Below, piece after piece: positions 23,231-34,850 of a DNA stretch of 64,000 nucleotides. Every line of letters starts with the position of its first letter. The first letter of the stretch is position 1. The stretch is from Cyclina sinensis (taxonomy: Eukaryota; Mollusca; Bivalvia; Venerida; Veneridae). Location of the stretch: NCBI GenBank assembly GCA_012932295.1, contig JAAONU010000016.1:41261241-41325240 (forward strand), given 5' to 3'. Below the pieces are notes generated by a model. It was not told the DNA's origin, ran no database searches, and saw only the letters and a program-made list of their open reading frames with translations. The position numbers and the translations under genes were made by a program.

Positions 23231-23657
23231 TGGCAGCCTTCATGACAATTTGTTGTCAAAAACTTTTTTAGACTGCTTAGGCTATTTCTCACCTCTGCAG
23301 CCTTCATGACCAGGGCCGGATCCAGGATTTCAGGTTGGGTGGGGGGTGTGCAAAATGTTTGGACCAATTTGTGTCTGTTTTCTACCTCATTTCAATGGTT
23401 GTGGTTATGCTGGAGTTTATTGATTTGGCAATATTACATGGGCCTCTGATTATTCAATTCAGTGTTGAACAATAAAGTATACATTTCAAGACAAATTCAA
23501 AATAGACCTACAATAACACCTATGGTCCGGGATTTTTTTTGGGGTGTGCGGGGGCGCATTGGGTGCGCCCCCCCCCCCCCTCTGAATCCGCTAGTGATGA
23601 CAATTTGTTGTCAAAAGCTTTCTTAGACTGCTTAGGCTATTTCTCACCTCTGTTTGC
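23231..23657 (+). repeat. 67-bp tandem pair, second copy split by a MITE
   Basis: GCAGCCTTCATGAC followed by AATTTGTTGTCAAAA and CTGCTTAGGCTATTTCTCAC occurs once intact from 23231. It occurs again from 23298, where the MITE interrupts it after ATGAC. The remainder resumes at 23597. Confidence 0.75.
23311..23596 (+). mobile_element. 286-bp hAT-like MITE, nested
   Basis: Starts CAGGGCCGGATCCAGG and ends TCTGAATCCGCTAGTG. The inner part of the ends pairs (CGGATCCAG against the inverse of CTGAATCCG). It is flanked by ATGAC at 23306-23310 and 23597-23601. The target is readable because an intact copy of the same 67-bp sequence lies next to it. The ends resemble hAT-type MITEs, though the duplication is 5 rather than 8 bp. 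A G/C-rich internal tract includes a 14-C run at 23568-23581. Confidence 0.7.
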
Positions 23658-24676
23658 AAAATATTTGTTGAAATATGTATGAATTGATGAATGTGTTTGG
23701 CTGGTCAGTTCATAAGGTATTAGACATGACAAACGCAAAAATCTTTATCTGGTAATTAAGCATGTTTTAGTACTTCCAAAAGACCTATCATCAATATGAA
23801 AGTTGTAAATATGCATGTGAATTCTGGGTAATTGTATATCTCATTCTTTTATTTTTCTTCAACAAGACATGTTTAAGCAATGCAGGTATAATATTTGAAA
23901 AAAAATCTTATATTTATTTTTGCTGTGCAAAACATAGTGGGTGGGGTAAATTGCTCCCCATTTTCAACATATCTGGCTTACTGAGATATATGATATTCAT
24001 CTGAAGAGTTTTTTATACATAAATTTGTTGTTTATGTATCAATTGTACCTATTTTACATAATCTGATGCATCAAATATAATAAATTAATCCAAAGTTATA
24101 CATACGATTTTTTGTCTGTTACAGCCTGATGGGTCATAGGAATTTTTATTTGATAGCTCTTAAAGATGAACGGTGACATATACTTTTTATTACATTTTAA
24201 GAATGATCATACAAATATCTACAAAATATCAGTTTATTATGAATTTGTTGTTATTATGCCACTACTATTTTTTCTGGTGAAATTTGTTGAAAAAAGTGAT
24301 TTTTTCTTAATTCTGGACTTAATTGGATAGTAAATTGAAATTTGACATCAAGTGCCAATGTTTATTTTTTATTATTTTTAAAACTATTTTTTGTTAATAG
24401 GGTCTATACTGATAATTTCTATTGAAATTTTATAAATTGAATACTCCCTGTTATTAAAATATTTGAATTTTTGTCAGTTAATGCAAAATTTCAGCCAGTT
24501 TCAGAGTCAAAAAGCCTAATTTAGACTGCCTAGCTGCCAGTTAAATTTGTGAAAAAGTTCATTCGGCAACCTATGATTTTTTTTGCAGAAATCAACTCCC
24601 AATAAGTTAATCTTTATAAAAATCACAATCAGAAAAAAATGGTGTTACTTTGAATTTCACCAGTGGACCCCCTTAA

Positions 24677-25209
24677 GCTTAAATTAGTATATTTACTCAC
24701 TGTTTGTCCTTTTACGTTAGAATACATTTAAAACAGTAAAAAATATTTAAGATATACGGCGGTGATAGGGATTAAAATAACTTTGACTGTGTTTTACAAC
24801 TTTTGACTGTACTGCACAGAAAATTATTTACGTTCTTCCCGAAACATGTTTCAGCGTACACCTGTGAAAAGTGTTTTGATTAAACAGCAATACAATAATG
24901 GAGCAAACTGTACTGTATTTTGTGAGTATGAACGGTATATTTCAGCTTTTTGTCAAGTCTATAAACAATAGTGCGCAACTTTTTTTTGTCTAAAAATAGA
25001 AATATCTTTCAAATGTTCATTCGGCATTGTCGTCTTCATCCCTAAATATGTCAAAAGTGCGGTTAGACACATACACCGAAAAATAATTACATCATCAAAG
25101 AGCGCCAGTGTTATTTATTTTCATTATGTCATCTTTCACGTCATTATTTTGTATCCAGTTTGACATGTGCTGATTCGGGTACTGTATTTATTCAGCTGCT
25201 CTTGAAAAT
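24677..25209. other. Non-coding stretch, nothing recognised
   Basis: AT-rich sequence with no supported gene or repeat ends. Confidence 0.5.
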
Positions 25210-25330
25210 TGTTTCCGTATCTTTCAAGTCATCGATAAGCAAGTAAGTAAAAGTAATAATGTCGCGAAAGAAGTGAGAGAAATAAAAAAAATCCAGGCAT
25301 CAGTGACAGAGAATTTAGACGGGTACAATT
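25210..25330 (+). repeat. Dispersed module 'TTTCCGTATC', copy 5
   Basis: TTTCCGTATCTTTCAAGTCA, CGATAAGCAAGTAAGTAAAA, TAATAATGTCGCGAAAGAAG and a CAGGCATCAGTGACAGAGAA block match copies 1 and 3 in order. Confidence 0.55.
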
Positions 25331-27228
25331 ATTTGCCTAATTAATCAAGCAATTTTTCTCTCAAAGACACGAACAACTTAGAATAATTGTTTATTTTAGG
25401 TGAAATAAAAAGTAATAATTGAATAGATCGTACATTGTTAATCGAGATGTTTTATTGAGAAATGATTTTTTTTTTTAAATCTCTCCGTAAGTTTCATAGT
25501 TGTTGTTGTTTTTAATTTTCAAACAAGGGTATATAATTTCTGCAAGCGTTCAAAGCAAGATTTTCGTACATGACTTCATTTCGTCTGAATACACCTAGTG
25601 AAATAACCAAATTGGTTTTGATAAACTATTGAATTCGACATATTTTAAAGTTGTTTGAAGGCTGTTCACATTGGGGATATGCGTTAATTAATGCCATTAT
25701 TATATGTTTTAAGTATTGTTTTTTTTTTCGTTTTTTTAACCAGCAGTTACATTTATTCTACGTTTGACTCTATAACAAAACAACAACAACAAAACAACAA
25801 CAACAAAAGAAAGAAAAAACAAAACAAAAAACGGTTTGAGAGAAGACGTCAGTTTTTATTACAGTTCGTGAGTTATTTGAAGCATATTCTGAAACATATA
25901 CTGAAGTTGTGTTTCTTAGATCATTGAGTGAAAATAAGTTGTATAAATATATATTATCATTTAATAATTCCAAAAAAGTTAAGATTTACTCATATCTATT
26001 TTGTTTTAATTCTTACTTTTGATAACGACTACAGGAAATCTGCCTATAGCTACAAACCTTACTGATTCACCAGTAAAGTTATTCTAAAGTCAGATAAACA
26101 TTTTATTAGTTGCGCTCATTTATTGACCTGATAATCAATTTGTTTTAAAGCAACATTGTGAAGAAAATACAAGATACTAGTCGCATGTTCTAGTCTTTTA
26201 ACCTTACTGGAAGGCCTTAAAAGTCAGTTAAGCTCCGTCTGATACTTAATGTCATGAATATGACATATCATTTTTAAAAAAAATCTCGCCTGTCAACTAG
26301 GCGATATAATACGTGGCCCGTACGGGATTCCGTACCCTGAATCTCTAAAAGGTTGCCGTATATATTATATTATCTTGATTAATGTCTGTCTCCAAAATAA
26401 ACATAAGTATAGTGAAGTTAATTTTGATAGTAAAGATATGTTTTATTTCATACGTGAGTAGTTTATTGCAAACAGCAAACATTATGACTTCAGAAAACGT
26501 AAACATACTATCTGCACAGCTTTTAATACCTTATTATGGTATCATTACGTCTAGATATTACATTTTGCTTATCACCTCGAAATTATTATGAACTAGATTT
26601 TCAAATTTCATTTCGTTAAAAACCATCAAAAGGTATTTTGAAAAGAAAAAGTCGAGATTGTAGCTGTTGCTTTAAGACATACTGTGAGCCAAGACAACTC
26701 TTGTCGATGAGACGGCATCACTAGGTAACCATTCTATCTGCTTGCTATGCAAAATTGAATTTATTAATTCCTGACGCCCCAGGGACAAAGATCTATGCAG
26801 TTTTGCCGTTGAAGTCGATATAATTTTACTTCAAAAAGAGAGTTAAATAGTTCAATCATTGCTAGGATATGCTGGTAATATCCAACTTCGTATTGTCAGC
26901 TACTAATGTAAGGGGTCTTCTGGAAGTTATTTTTTCATTTATAGAACAAAATAATTGATCAGGTTCTTTGCAGTGCTGCAACATCTCGACATGTCTTTTG
27001 GGGAAACAGATAGGAAAACAAGTTTTAATTAAGGAAGGGCGCATAAACTAATGGCAAAGGAAAACAAATAGTAATACGCCTGAAATAACTGTAGCACGAC
27101 AGCCTCGTCTACTTCAGTGAGAGCCCTATACACATCAAACAAAAGAGCCATTCAGCTGAACTTAAACCAAACTTTTACTCAACTCTGTTCTCAGCTCTGT
27201 CAGTCTGTTACGAATCAGTTAGTTTTTT
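25331..27228. other. Non-coding stretch with one duplicated segment
   Basis: 26610-26850 pairs with 13215-13470. A CAA-rich tract lies at 25780-25825. A small palindromic patch (CCCGTACGGGATTCCGTACC, near 26316) stands out from the AT-rich background but has no partner. No gene is supported. Confidence 0.45.
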
Positions 27229-28096
27229 AATCCCCTTCCGCAAAGCGGGGAGGGGATTATAGGAATTACCTCTGTCTGTCTGTCAGTCCGTCCGTCTGTC
27301 TGTCCGACACTTTCGTGTCTGCTCCAATACTTTTAAACTGCTGAAATATTTTTGAAATAACTTGGCACAAGTGATCACCATTATGAGATGTTGTGCAAAG
27401 CGCAATTATTGGGTTGCTACCCCAAGGTCAAGGTCACACTTAAAGGTCAAGTGTTAAAAAGTCTACATTTCGTATCCGCTCCATAACTTTTAAACCGCTG
27501 TAATCTTTTTTGAAATAACTTTGCACAAGTGATCACCATTATGAGACGATATGCAGAGCACAATTATTGGGTTGCTACCCCCAAGGTCAAGGTCACACTT
27601 AAAGGTCAAGTATTTAAAGTCTATATTTCGTGTCCGCTCCATAACATTTAAATCGCTGAAAAAAATTTTGAAGTAACTTGGCACAAGTGATTACCATTAT
27701 GAGGCGATGTGCAGTGCGTAATAATTGGGTTGCTACCCACAAGGTCAAGGTCACAGTTAAAGGTAAAATATCCACATTTCACGTCTGCTCTATAACCTAC
27801 TAACTTGGCTTACGAAAAGTGTTTTTAATTACTTTGCACAACTGATCACCACTATGACACGATGTGCAGAACCCAACATCCAGGTTGCTACCCCAAGGTC
27901 AATGTTAAATGTTCTCCATAACTTTTTGACTTTATGGAAGATTTTAAGTAACTTGGCACAAAAAATTACTATCATGCGACTATGTGCTTATAATATGCAT
28001 GGTACAACATCAAGGTCATGGTCGGTTAAAAGTCAAGAATTACACATTCATGTCCGCTGCGGAAGGGGATTTAGCTATCTTTAAGACTTCCTTGTT
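27229..28096 (+). mobile_element. HINE/pearl-like element 2
   Basis: The left end AATCCCCTTCCGCA is followed by AAGCGGGGAGGGGATT, its near inverse. A GTCY tract lies at about 27270-27305. Core units of about 150-160 bp start near 27311, 27470, 27629 and 27781, with a degenerate fifth; they carry TCCGCTCCATAACTTTTAAA and CAAGGTCAAGGTCACACTTA. The right end TGCGGAAGGGGATT is the exact inverse of the left end, then a small hairpin (TCTT-T-AAGA) and CTTGTT (28091-28096). It is non-coding. Confidence 0.75.
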
Positions 28097-30399
28097 ACAT
28101 CTAATAGTCCAGCTTATATTAGGCGAGATTAGGAAGTGCTGATCACACCTTGACTACTGCTCATGTTTTATGCAGCATCCAACTTTAACGCAACGACAGT
28201 TGGCTCTGTGTATTAAAATCGCCGCAGAACTGCGACAGGCATCCTGTGATTTTGCTTTTAATGCTGCAGAATTATTTCAGAAAGTGAAGTGACGCGTTTT
28301 TTTGCTGTGCATAATGAATAATGGAATAGGCATTAAATAAAACTTGTTTATATTACAGCAGCTGATTATAAATACAGCTCATGTTTTGCTTTCTTCTTGC
28401 TCTAGAATTTGATTATTTGCCCTTTAAAGAAGCAGGTGTATTGATTCCTTCAATAAATTATTCATCATATGAATCTCAACGCATCAGCATAACTAATCGA
28501 GACAAATGCCTGACGTTTTACGACAGTAGGCGCATTTCTTATTGAAGTGTAAACAGTGTTATACAAAAAGGGAAAATGCGCTTCATCGACATTTATTTTG
28601 AAATGTCACAAGAATTTAATCTGCCCTTGAACCCGTTTTCTTTCAAAAGATGCGAAAGCATTTTAGGTGTAAACATAGACAATGATCAAATAACTCGCAT
28701 ACTATCTTTTAACGGTACTTGGCCTTTGAATTATGTGAATAGTAGCCAAAATACAATGTCTTAAATATTTCTTATATGCTTTAAAACGATTAATTTAGTT
28801 AAATATTAGCTTGTTTAAGGCTCGGCGTATTTTACCAACTGCATCGTTTAATGCTTCTGAAATCCCAACATAAGAGTGTAGATAGGAATTTGTCCGTATT
28901 TATTTAGGACGATGGGCCCGCTCTCGATGGCCTCTTGGAATAAGGGAATCGCGGATCTGTGCCGTGTTCTGTATGACCTTAACGACGTCAAAAACCAAAT
29001 TTACTTAGATCCCTCGTGATACAACAGTTACTGAAGTCCATGTACTGCATGCATTTTATGACAAAGTTTTATGAGAGTCCGTGCATTCCGTGCAATGAAA
29101 ATTTATTTTCTGTTGAGGTCCGTGCATTTTATCCAGTAACTGTAGAATGCGACCGATTTGTACATGTATTAATTTTGTTTATTATACCAAGTGTAAGTGT
29201 ATCATTTTTACGACTAAAAATAAATCAAAGAATGAAAACTGGACGAAAATCAAAGGAGTTGAGCGTTTATTTGGATTTTTTTTACGATGATAACAAAGGT
29301 TAGTGATATTATAACGAAAATAATAAAAAAAAATGACAGACATAGATAAATTCTAAATTTTACCTCTTACGTAAAAATATCCAAAATATGATAATTGAAT
29401 TTCAGTAACATGCAAATAAACCTGAGAGAGAGATATCTAATACTACTTTATTAATGTTGCTTGTGTAAAAAGAAGTATTCAGGTCGAAGAAAATTAACCG
29501 TTTAACCGTTTTTAAATACCTGAATTGTAAAAGCAAGTTTTGTCTTTCCCCGTTCACTAAATACTTCAACCTCATTTCTTGTACACGTATATTTGAAATA
29601 CTGGACATGGTCTAATATAAAATACTCACTAGGTGACGGAAGCAAATTTACTGTAGCATGGGAAACATGTTTTTCTCCCAATATTCTCTCATCTTTATTG
29701 TGCGCAGCTTTGCTTTGTATTTTATGTACGCCAAATAATCTCAGAAAATTTGTAATGATATATGTCAGCAGATGTGATAAAACATGTTCTGACATGCCTG
29801 CTAAAAGTCTCCCGGGACAATGAGCGAGAGCTTAACCAAAACGCGTTAACAGATAAGAATAAAAAGGTCCATATATTCGTTTAATTCAATGTGCGGAAGC
29901 CAATATGTGAAACAGCCATTCATTTAGATTGCTCACATCTGAATGGCAGTAGACATATATTTACTTGAATTAAGAAATGCGAAGATATTTATATTTGGAC
30001 TGGTTTTGCTCATGTAAACTCGAGTTTTAAAACTAGTTTGAGCAGACCATTCTACAGCTAATTCTGTATGTCTTAAGGAATGAATACCAGGAATAAACAA
30101 AATAATAAGATTGTTACAATTACATAATGCTGTGTTACAGCATCAACAATACAAACTATGGAGAATGTTGCTTATTAATCAATGTTTACAAAAAAGACCA
30201 TTATTCTTCTTTGAGAAACATGTAATGTAAATACTTTCAGATGTCTATATCTTATCAGGGGAAAATTGCTTGAAAATATATACGATAAACAAGTTATTTA
30301 CTACCATATATCGCAAGGAATGTTTGCATTACTACTAGTTGTATAAATGTACAAAGTTAAGGAGTATTTGACAATACAGTTTAAATTTGTTACAAATAT
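28097..30399. other. Non-coding stretch, nothing firmly recognised
   Basis: Several small frames (28576-28764 plus, 29016-29303 plus, 29502-29823 on both strands) have no recognisable domain, splice context or conserved partner in the window. I could not assign any element here. Confidence 0.45.
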
Positions 30400-30455
30400 T
30401 ATACACCCGCAGAACGAAGTTGTGGGGGGTATACTGGAATCCGCTTGTCCGTCCG

Positions 30456-30607
30456 GCGCCAATGTCGCGGGGTCAGAAAAATCATTTACCCAGGGCGGGA
30501 CTCGAACCCGCGACCCCCCGCTTTGCAAGTCAGGTGCTCTACCAACTGAGCTACCCGGGCTAGTGATAGTACGTGAGTAACCATATCACTTATATTAGTC
30601 CTGTGAC
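30456..30607 (-). mobile_element. tRNA-derived SINE-like unit, copy 1
   Basis: On the minus strand 30560-30488 reads as a 73-nt tRNA-like body. The acceptor arms GCCCGGG and CCTGGGT pair fully with wobbles, the D-arm is GCTC...GAGC, and the T-stem GCGGG/CCCGC with loop TTCGAGT is perfect. The apparent anticodon is TGC in loop CTTGCAA, but the anticodon stem does not pair. That argues for a tRNA-derived repeat rather than a working tRNA. Shared flanks (TTTTTCTGACCCCGCGACA on the 3' side, CACGTACTATCACTA on the 5' side) also mark a repeat unit. Confidence 0.65.
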
Positions 30608-30708
30608 ATTCTCCTCTGCTCTATAAGAATTCGTCCTCGAATTCACAGACATAGAGACTTATAATGGAAGCACATGCGTAGCAATGTAACAGTCACAGAG
30701 CACGTTGG

Positions 30709-30850
30709 GCGCAAATGTCGCGGGGTCAGAAAAATTATTTACCCAGGGCGGGACTCGAACCCGCGACCCCCCGCTTGCAAGTCAGGTGCTCTACCAACTG
30801 AGCTAGTGATAGTACGTGAGTAACCATATCACTTATATTAGTCCTGTGAC
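30709..30850 (-). mobile_element. tRNA-derived SINE-like unit, copy 2
   Basis: Nearly identical to copy 1 over its whole length, but it has lost the nine bases holding the 5' acceptor arm, between two GCTA direct repeats. One base of the anticodon arm is also gone. The copies are 253 bp apart with an unrelated spacer of about 100 bp. This suggests one duplication event or a dimeric insertion into the GTCY tract. Confidence 0.65.
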
Positions 30851-31625
30851 ACGTCCGTCGGTTTTTCCTTGTCCGCCCAATAACTTAAGAATCCTTTGAC
30901 CCACAGTCATCTTACTTGGTCTGGAGATTGGTTATGGCCAGTAGATGACCCCTTTCGATTTTGAGGTCACTGAGTCAAAGGTCAAGGTCACATGGGTCTT
31001 GACTACAAAAAACTTGTCCGCCCAATAACTAAAGAATCCTTTGACTCACAGTCTTCATAATTGCTGTGGAGATAGGTCATGGCCAGTAGATGACCCCTTT
31101 CGATTAAAGGTCACTTAGTCAAAGGTCAAGGTCACAGGGGTCTTGACTACAAAAAACTTGTCCGCCCAATAACTAAAGAATCCTTTGACCCACAGTCTTC
31201 ATATTTGGTGTGGAGGTTGGTCATGACCAGTAGATGACCCCTGTTTATATTGAGGTCACTTGGTCAAAGGTCGTGGTGACAGGACCTTTGACTAAGAAAA
31301 GCTTGTCCGCCCAATAATTTAAGAACCTTTGACTCTCAGTCTTATGTCACTTGGTCAAAGGTCAAGGTCACACGGGCCTTGACTACAAAAAACTGGCTTA
31401 CTACCTTCAGATTTGGCAGGGAGGTTGTCCATGACCTCTAAATGACCCCTGTTGATTCTGACAAAGCGCTATGCGGGGGTATTCACGCCATGACATTGGC
31501 AGTTCTAGTTTTTGTTAGTAGTCAAATCCGCTTCTGAGAGAGGAAGAATGTACTGCATATTAAAATGTTCTGAACTATTAAATTTGTTACCTTTTCGTTG
31601 TCGTATCTTCCTATTTAATTGTGTC

Positions 31626-31840
31626 AACGCAGATTTAAGGCACCGTGGTCCAGGGGTAGAGAGCAGGGTTCCGGATCCCGTCAGAGGCGAAATTCTCTCG
31701 AGATCTTCACATTCCTCCCCGATGCGCGAATACTGATATGAAACCCAGGAAGCAGTCATCGAGCGTGATGAATCTAAGTTGTAAGAACTTGTATCGCAAT
31801 CGATGTAAAATAAATGAGTCTAAACTAACGCAGATTTAAG
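31626..31840 (+). mobile_element. SINE with 14-bp target-site duplication
   Basis: AACGCAGATTTAAG flanks the insert perfectly (31626-31639 and 31827-31840). The 187-bp insert opens with a tRNA-like head (GGCACCGTGGTCCAGGGGTA, matching an A box) and GGTTCCGGATCCC as a possible displaced B box. It ends with GTAAAATAAATGAGTC. The perfect duplication implies a relatively recent LINE-mediated insertion. Frames on both strands over 31505-31759 fall in it and are not genes. Confidence 0.75.
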
Positions 31841-34599
31841 CTTTTTGATTGCAGATTGGCAGATATTTTAAATCGCAGTTCTTCATATAAATTTTAGCTA
31901 TATGAACATCTTACTCTAGCGAAGAAAAACCCGAAGTTAATTTGTTTATATGTTCATATGATATTGAAAATAGCAACGACCATGATTTATACAAATACTA
32001 CATATTTTCTGCCGTAGGAGAGCATCCAGAAATACTGTTATCAATCACCTGTGACGACTTATACAATGAGTGACAAGAACTATTTATTTATTATGACAAA
32101 GAAGAAAGCTTTGAATATCAACTTAGATCTTATCAATGAAACTGGTGGCTAACAGTGTCATGTTTTTTTTTTCACAATGTTTCGTGATTATGATTTTGGT
32201 TCTCGCTTTTACGAAAAAAAAATGCAATTACGTTTTATTTCGTTTGTTTAAAGTACACTTATTTATTGCTAAATTTATATAGTAAAACAAATATTTTTAG
32301 AGAACGAGACAAAATTAATGTGTTAACAAAAACCTATACGATGATACCAAAGGCGCTTATTTTTTGAGGTTTGTTATAAATTGGTAAAGAGCCTGATTAC
32401 GGAAGAGGTCAAAGTTTTAACATGGACTGTATATTGCCTCTGCATCAAGTAAGTCGCCAAACAAAGAAATGTATTTCCTCAATAGCACTGATTCATGCAA
32501 TTGACAAGTATTCCAACTAGTATTCCAACTAATGCAAGGGAAGTAATGCATTCCGTACTTCCACCGTAACTATTGAGTATCAGGTTATAAATCTTTCATT
32601 GAAATGTCAGTGTGTTGGGTAACTTAAAAAGCAAAAAACATGCCAGTTAGCCGTGCTTTTACTTTCTAATTAATACAATGTACATCGTACAGCGGAGAGG
32701 GCAGCGTCCAGTTTACTCTGCCTATGTTACTGGGAATGTTAAAAAGAGTAGATCGTAATTCCTACTTCCTAGGGGACATGAATGTTTGCAGACATTATTA
32801 TCTTGCTTACATCATTCTCATTTCTTATGCATTTAAGCTTGTGCAAATACTGCTTAAATATGCTGGTTATGCTCTCTTACACACGCGAACTAGAGCGCCT
32901 TACTAGTACTCGGATTGATATAAGACATTTGACTGGGCATTTAAATGCAGTTAAATTCCTGTAATGTTGGGCGACCTTTACTCTTGATTGATGGTATGTG
33001 GGGTAGACAATTAAATATAAGAAACACTTCTGTTACATTTTTCTGCAAACTATAAATTAAATAGATAGTTGCAAGAACCGTGCATTTAACTTTTGCAAAT
33101 GTGTTTTTTTTTTGCTGGACGTAATATTTTAGATTCACCATACAGGTATATCTAGCCGTGCTATATCTGCATGGTTCGTCAGTAAGAACATAACATACAC
33201 TGTCATATAAACTGACGCCACTCCTTAACAGGATGGTATGAAATTTTTTATAGCAGTTACACTCGTCTGTGATAATAGTGCTTGCAGACCGCGTGCGAAT
33301 AGAAACCGCATCCTCAAAACTCATGCTGAAAATATTATTAAAACTGTACTCATTTTCTTTATATATCTTGGATTCTGTGCTAACTGCTTCTATACATTGA
33401 AACAGAAATGTTCAGTTACAAAGACATTTTGCAGGGACCAATCGAGAGGCTATCTTGAAAGACTAAAAACAACAACAACAACAACTGAAAGTGACTGGTC
33501 GATCCTGCAAGCATTTGAATTTCTGAAAATTGATGACGCAACGGTCTCCTAGAGAATCATCATATGTAGCCGTCTTTAAATTCTTCAAGGTGAGTACATT
33601 AACCATTTCAATCCTTTACCATACACTCAAAGACTTGGATAGGGAGATGGGTGTATACAGGAATCATCGTGACGGTCGGTTGGTCCTCCTTAACAGATCG
33701 CCTTGTATTTAAGAAACTGTGTTTCTATGTAGCTTGATTAGAAATACAGCTTGCATTAAGGGTGTTCACTTTTACTGTAGATAGAAAACGACGGTTTACG
33801 ATCAGTAACATGACTTTGGATTGTTGTAATGCAATGAAAGTTGGGATATAAGAAGCTTGTACCTAGTTTCCTGATGGGATGTCAGCCTAACTGTTACTTA
33901 AAACAGGAAAACAGTTTCACTACGGAATGTTGCAGTGCAGTGAAACTTAGTGTGTATGTGCCTTGTATAGAGTCACTTTGGATTACGTGTTTTGTGTCTT
34001 GTTTCTTGCGTTCCTTTGACAAGGCTAAATGAAGAAGTATTCATAACTTGCATTGATGTCCATTGTTTTATCAGTCCACTACTGTATTTATTAAAATCAA
34101 GTACACTTTGTACGTCTAAAAGGGGACATAAATACTCGATTACTGAATAATGGATGATGTTGAATGAATATCGAGATTTTTTATTTGTTTATTTTTTTTT
34201 CTATTCTTTATGAAAGAGACACTTTGCAAAATTATGCAGTAACAATAGTGTGTAGTAAAGAAACGCATTTGTTGGTCATGTGCGAAACACAGAGCACCAA
34301 CAGCTGAAAACTGTTTTGTGTTTCCAAATTTTATGATTAAATGAAGCCTTTTCCAACCAAATATGAGATCTGGCCATGTATTGCAATGTTTAGAAACACA
34401 GATAATTACATAGTCATAATGTTAATCCAGTGCATTTACAACAACGACTTGAATGACCTATTAAATAAATATTGCATTATTTACTTCTTTATTCATGAAA
34501 AAAAATAAGAAGCTTATAACTTTATAATATAAAAAGCCATTTAGATATGGTTTGCAGATATATATTAATAACTTGTGTTGTTTAAACGTAATCTGCTAA
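31841..34599. other. Non-coding stretch with degenerate repeats
   Basis: About 33780-34020 has diverged units like those of 5130-5640 (ATCAGTAACATGACTTTGGA, TGTAATGCAATGAAAGTT). Frames at 32941-33324 (minus) and 33238-33552 (plus) overlap each other and show no domain. A CAA microsatellite lies at 33470-33484. Nothing else is supported. Confidence 0.4.
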
Positions 34600-34850
34600 C
34601 TTATTTTGCCAATCTTGAAAATCCCGGTCCAATCCCGAACAAGGCCGGAAAAATGTCACCGTGATAATTGATCTCAGACAATGAGTCTGTAGGTCATTTG
34701 TCCCTCACCTCTGAAGCAAGTGAGAAAGTAGTCAATCCCTGGTAAACTAGTTGGATACCCAGGAACACTGGTTATGTGGACTGACCGCCGGGATATGACC
34801 TTAGCTGTTAAACTGACGTTAAAACCCAATAAAACCAAACCAAAGTAAAC
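34600..34850 (+). mobile_element. SINE/LINE 3' region
   Basis: The segment ends with GACTGACCGCCGGGATATGA, a GCTGTTAAACTGACGTTAAA stretch and an (AAAACC)n-type tail. This matches the tail at 9066-9150 and mollusc SINE/LINE tails in general. The internal part has CCCGGTCCAATCCCGAACAAGG-like sequence that could be remnant head. The 5' limit is uncertain. Confidence 0.45.

Larger units (their letters stand above)
20905..24676. mobile_element. 3.8-kb TTAA-flanked element without a transposase
   Basis: TTAA at 20905-20908 and 24673-24676 flank inverted ends: GGTGGTCCACTGGTGA on the left and the inverse GGGGGTCCACTGGTGA on the right (one mismatch in 16). TTAA targets are typical of piggyBac and Kolobok transposons. 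The interior shows no frame over 80 codons with a domain, and it contains a nested MITE (23311-23596). It is therefore a non-autonomous or fully decayed derivative. The precise superfamily is not settled. Confidence 0.65.
30400..31510 (+). mobile_element. HINE/pearl-like element 3, holding two SINE-like inserts
   Basis: The left end ATACACCCGCAGAACG is followed by GAAGTTGTGGGGGGTAT. Its GTCY tract (TTGTCCGTCCG...ACGTCCGTCGG) is split by the inserts at 30456-30850. Core units start near 30871, 31016, 31160 and 31304 (144-145-bp spacing) with GTCCGCCCAATAACT, CAGTAGATGACCCC and GTCAAAGGTCAAGGTCACA. The right end GCGGGGGTATTCAC is the inverse of the left end, then a hairpin (GCCA, loop TGACAT, TGGC) and CTAGTT at 31505-31510. 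Confidence 0.75.

Noticed and set aside
29502..29823. Overlapping frames of 97 aa (minus) and 76 aa (plus)
   Set aside because: No recognisable motif, splice context or conserved copy; the length is compatible with chance.
30488..30560. A functional tRNA-Ala(TGC) gene on the minus strand
   Set aside because: The anticodon stem does not pair and the sequence recurs 253 bp away with the same non-tRNA flanks, so it fits a tRNA-derived repeat.
32941..33552. Opposing frames of 127 aa (minus) and 104 aa (plus)
   Set aside because: They overlap each other, lack domains and codon-bias support, and the plus one ends in a CAA-microsatellite threonine run.
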